In this document: one piece after another, positions 5,810 to 7,612 of the stretch
Layout of the letters: every line of letters starts with the position of its first letter
Position numbering within the stretch: the first letter of the stretch is position 1
Assembly (NCBI GenBank): GCA_014523695.1
Contig: JAATVS010000473.1
Location: 1-7,612 of the forward strand
Reading direction: 5' to 3'
Length of the DNA stretch: 7,612 bases
Source of the DNA: Nitrososphaerales archaeon TH5895
GTDB lineage: Archaea > Thermoproteota > Nitrososphaeria > Nitrososphaerales > Nitrososphaeraceae
The notes under the pieces: generated by a model
The model's database searches: none
What the model was told of the DNA's origin: nothing
The model's input: the letters and a program-made list of their open reading frames with translations, nothing else
Made by a program: the position numbers and the translations under genes

Positions 5810-6304
5810 ATGAGCACTTTCACGTCAGAAGAAGTGAGTAAGAGACTTGTGGATTTCAGTATAATGACGAAATATATGCCATTCCTCCAGGAGCATGGTT
5901 TTTCTGAATTTGGAAAGGGCCAATTGACAGGCAAAATGGAATTGCTTAAAGAGAGTTTTTCAGATTCTCCTGCAAACCGTTTAGGCCCACAATTTGATGT
6001 TCCCACCAACTTCAACCAAATAGATGCAACTCCTACCCCTGACTACGAGGAATTAAGGGTAAAAGCATCTGATTTATTTTCTATTGAAGGCTCATCCAAT
6101 TTGGGTGAGTCAGTCAATAAGATGTTGAGTTCTACGGGCGGTGATAAGAATTCTATGGGTAAGACAGCAGAGAAAACCGAAATTCACAATGCCTTTGATC
6201 ACAGCGGACGAGGGAGGTATCTACCTGAAAATAACAGATGGAATGTCAAGAATGATGACGATTCGTCATGGATAACGCGAATTAGAAAATTAGCTGATAT
6301 GTAA
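5810..6304 (+). CDS. Unknown 164-residue protein, probably partly disordered
   Basis: I do not recognise a family. The first 50 or so residues look folded and helical (SEEVSKRLVDFSIMTKYMPFL, then GKMELLKESF). Residues about 53-150 are rich in S, N, D, G, T and P and look mostly disordered, with a possible helix at YEELRVKASDLFSI (79-92) and NLGESVNKML. The C-terminus ends in a basic amphipathic segment, SSWITRIRKLADM, which could be an interaction motif. There is no signal peptide, membrane segment or cysteine. The ATG at 5810 is well supported: the TATA box lies 27 bases upstream and there is no Shine-Dalgarno site, so the message is probably leaderless. The gene stands alone and converges on the Pth2 gene. 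Reading-frame quality and promoter spacing support a real gene; the function is unknown. Confidence 0.75.
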   Translation: MSTFTSEEVSKRLVDFSIMTKYMPFLQEHGFSEFGKGQLTGKMELLKESFSDSPANRLGPQFDVPTNFNQIDATPTPDYEELRVKASDLFSIEGSSNLGESVNKMLSSTGGDKNSMGKTAEKTEIHNAFDHSGRGRYLPENNRWNVKNDDDSSWITRIRKLADM

Positions 6305-6338
6305 ACTTAATATTATACGTTCGCATCTTCCAAACAAC

Positions 6339-6346
6339 AAAAAAAA
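6339..6346 (-). terminator. Oligo-T terminator of the Pth2 gene
   Basis: Eight consecutive A residues on the plus strand give a T8 run on the minus strand, followed there by GTTGTTT. It begins 46 bases after the Pth2 stop codon. T-rich tracts without a hairpin are the usual intrinsic terminators in archaea. No matching T tract serves the converging plus-strand gene. Confidence 0.55.
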
Positions 6347-6392
6347 CACACGACAACTATTATCTGAATCATTGTATCCGGAGATATTCTTC

Positions 6393-6746
6393 CTATAATA
6401 GTTTCAAGTCTTTAGTTATTCTATCAATCATTGTCGATGGAGCTGGTCCGATTCCTAGGCATGTTATGGTTCCGGTGGGAATTTGAGTTAATCCGCTATC
6501 TTGTACCTGAACTACTGGAAGACCTGAAATTTGTGCCTTCCTCTTGATGTTGTGTAGATCCTCAAGAGAATGAACTTTGACAACGATTTTTGCCTGACCG
6601 GAGTTGAACCATTTCATAAACCATGAAGGATTGCTCGTCATTACTTGCTCTGCTCCAGACACAGCTGCATGAGCAACTTGGGCAGATAGCTTCCCGATGC
6701 CCATTCTAAGCTCCTTTCTTACCACTATTACCTGTTTAAATTCCAA
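6393..6746 (-). CDS. pth2: Peptidyl-tRNA hydrolase, Pth2 type
   Basis: Pth2 cleaves the ester bond of peptidyl-tRNAs that fall off the ribosome, recycling tRNA; it is the archaeal/eukaryotic type, unrelated to bacterial Pth. The 117-residue product has the expected length. Seen: FKQVIVVRKELRMGIGKLSAQVAHAA at the N-terminus, with the conserved Lys19 and His26 of the active site; SGQAKIVVKV in the middle; and the C-terminal signature VQDSGLTQIPTGT followed by TCLGIGPAP and ITKDLKLL. The motif reads DSG where DAG is usual, a conservative change. The same frame stays open back to an ATG at 6884, but that extension overlaps the divergent flavoprotein gene antisense and is unlike the family. TTG at 6746 puts the motif at the standard place, and a TTTATTAA box lies 27 bases upstream, so the message is probably leaderless. 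Confidence 0.93.
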   Translation of the reverse strand: MEFKQVIVVRKELRMGIGKLSAQVAHAAVSGAEQVMTSNPSWFMKWFNSGQAKIVVKVHSLEDLHNIKRKAQISGLPVVQVQDSGLTQIPTGTITCLGIGPAPSTMIDRITKDLKLL

Positions 6747-6769
6747 TAATTTGTACGACCTTAGCTTGA

Positions 6770-6777
6770 TTAATAAA
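6770..6777 (-). promoter_or_regulatory. TATA box of pth2, possibly shared with the divergent flavoprotein gene
   Basis: The minus strand reads TTTATTAA, centred 27 bases before the pth2 TTG at 6746. The same element read on the plus strand (TTAATAAA) lies about 32 bases before the flavoprotein TTG at 6806. A second A/T box, ATATTTAT at 6783-6790, is too close (19 bases) for a leaderless start there. Only 59 bases separate the two genes, so their promoters must overlap. Confidence 0.5.
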
Positions 6778-6805
6778 TCGAGATATTTATTTCCAATACG
6801 AGGTA

Positions 6806-7612
6806 TTGAACCGGACCAAGTATGACGTAGTAGTAGTAGGAGGAAGCCTTTCTGGATTATTAACAGCTCGAGAAATAGGTTCAAGGTCGTCGATTTCAGT
6901 TAAGGTCATTGAAGCTGACCACGAAATCGGCACCCCTGAACACTGTGGAGGTTTAGTGAGCCTCAGCGGATTACGAAAGCTAGGTATTGTCCCTTCGTCC
7001 AGGTCATTTAGAAACTATATTACTCGAGCCAAAATTTATTCGAAATCCGCTTCATTTGTAGTTGATGCACGACTCCAGGATGTGGTAGCCATCGATAGGA
7101 GGGAATTGGATAAGCAAATCGCTCTTCAAGCTCAGAAGCTTGGCGTCGAAATAGCAACGATGTGTTCTATGAAGACCTTCTCGGCTGGTCCCCACTCGGG
7201 CGAAACCCGACAGAATAACTTCGAAGACGGTTACACTATTGCTGTACGCACAGTGGAAGGAACAGTGTATTGCAAGTATTTTGTGGATGCCAGAGGCTTA
7301 TCATCGCTGATAAGTAGGCATCGAACTGGAATATTGCCCTCGGGGCAGTACGAAGTATTTGCCCCTTGGATCGACCCTGATACCGTTGAGCTGTACTTTG
7401 ATTCAGACAAATATCCAGGTTTTTTCGCTTGGATAATTCCGTTAGGAGAGAACAAGGCGAAAGTAGGTGTAGCAGGTAAAGACATCAATATAGTAAAGTC
7501 CATTAATTCGTTTCTTGAATCGAAAGGTTCGTCATATTCGATATCCCGAAAGATATATGCCCCGATTTACGTATCTGGACCTATAAGGAATTTTATCGAC
7601 GGACACAGGACC
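6806..7612 (+). CDS. Geranylgeranyl-reductase-family FAD-dependent oxidoreductase, 3' end outside window
   Basis: The 269 visible residues run open to the right edge. The N-terminal Rossmann fold is clear: YDVVVVGGSLSGLLTA (6-21) with Glu36 ending the second strand (VIEAD) to bind the FAD ribose. CGGLVS at 47-52 matches the Cys-containing motif of archaeal geranylgeranyl reductases, DARGLSS from residue 161 is the second FAD motif, and YPGFFAWIIP at 203-212 corresponds to the YxWxFP substrate-pocket motif. Family members use reduced FAD to saturate the isoprenoid chains of archaeal lipids or precursors such as geranylgeranyl diphosphate; archaea often have several paralogues, and the substrate here cannot be told. 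Two details are atypical: the dinucleotide motif is GGSLSG rather than GxGxxG, and Tyr and Phe of YxWxFP are Phe and Ile. No ATG precedes the fold; TTG 6806 is the only good start. Confidence 0.87.
   Translation, partial: MNRTKYDVVVVGGSLSGLLTAREIGSRSSISVKVIEADHEIGTPEHCGGLVSLSGLRKLGIVPSSRSFRNYITRAKIYSKSASFVVDARLQDVVAIDRRELDKQIALQAQKLGVEIATMCSMKTFSAGPHSGETRQNNFEDGYTIAVRTVEGTVYCKYFVDARGLSSLISRHRTGILPSGQYEVFAPWIDPDTVELYFDSDKYPGFFAWIIPLGENKAKVGVAGKDINIVKSINSFLESKGSSYSISRKIYAPIYVSGPIRNFIDGHRT

Noticed and set aside
5800..6015. Minus-strand open frame of 71 codons over the start of the unknown 164-residue gene
   Set aside because: The plus-strand gene has a TATA box at exact leaderless spacing; the antisense frame has no support.
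6747..6884. N-terminal extension of Pth2 to an upstream ATG
   Set aside because: The extra 46 residues are antisense to the flavoprotein FAD motif, are unlike any Pth2 N-terminus, and would put the TATA box inside the gene.
7231..7503. Minus-strand open frame of 90 codons inside the flavoprotein gene
   Set aside because: The plus strand here carries conserved flavoprotein motifs (DARG, YPGFFAWIIP).
1..7612. tRNA, rRNA, CRISPR array or insertion sequence
   Set aside because: Scanning both strands by eye showed no cloverleaf, regularly spaced repeat, transposase or terminal inverted repeats; no covariance-model search could be run.

Overview
The window looks archaeal, most likely Nitrososphaerota (Thaumarchaeota). 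It carries an archaeal-type YchF/OLA1 GTPase, the archaeal/eukaryotic peptidyl-tRNA hydrolase Pth2, a geranylgeranyl-reductase-family flavoprotein and a short archaeal winged-helix protein. Several genes have a TATA-like box about 25-33 bases before the start codon and no Shine-Dalgarno (SD) site, which fits leaderless transcription, and TTG/GTG starts are common. The phylum is inferred from gene repertoire and style; no rRNA or tRNA gene is present to confirm it.

Layout. 1-876 (-): YchF/OLA1 GTPase, cut by the left edge. 877-1029: divergent promoter region. 1030-2403 (+): a PurF-like amidotransferase/phosphoribosyltransferase homologue whose glutaminase and PRPP-binding signatures are both destroyed; it overlaps a small unknown gene ending at 2738 (+). 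2812-3333 (-): an all-helical repeat or coiled-coil protein. 3334-3684: a gap with one doubtful mini-ORF. 3685-3969 (+): winged-helix DNA-binding protein. 4021-5418 (-): aspartase/class II fumarase family lyase. 5419-5809: a gap holding promoters and a likely 51-residue ORF (-). 5810-6304 (+): unknown 164-residue leaderless gene. 6393-6746 (-): Pth2. 6806-7612 (+): geranylgeranyl-reductase-family flavoprotein, cut by the right edge.

How the genes relate. Most appear to be transcribed singly, each from its own promoter, with frequent strand switching; the only obvious operon is the PurF-like gene with its overlapping partner. YchF and Pth2 serve translation, the lyase links aspartate or malate to fumarate, and the flavoprotein probably acts in membrane isoprenoid saturation. 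The most unusual item is the PurF-like protein, which keeps the whole two-domain architecture but has lost the residues needed for both half-reactions. No mobile element, CRISPR array, rRNA or tRNA was seen.
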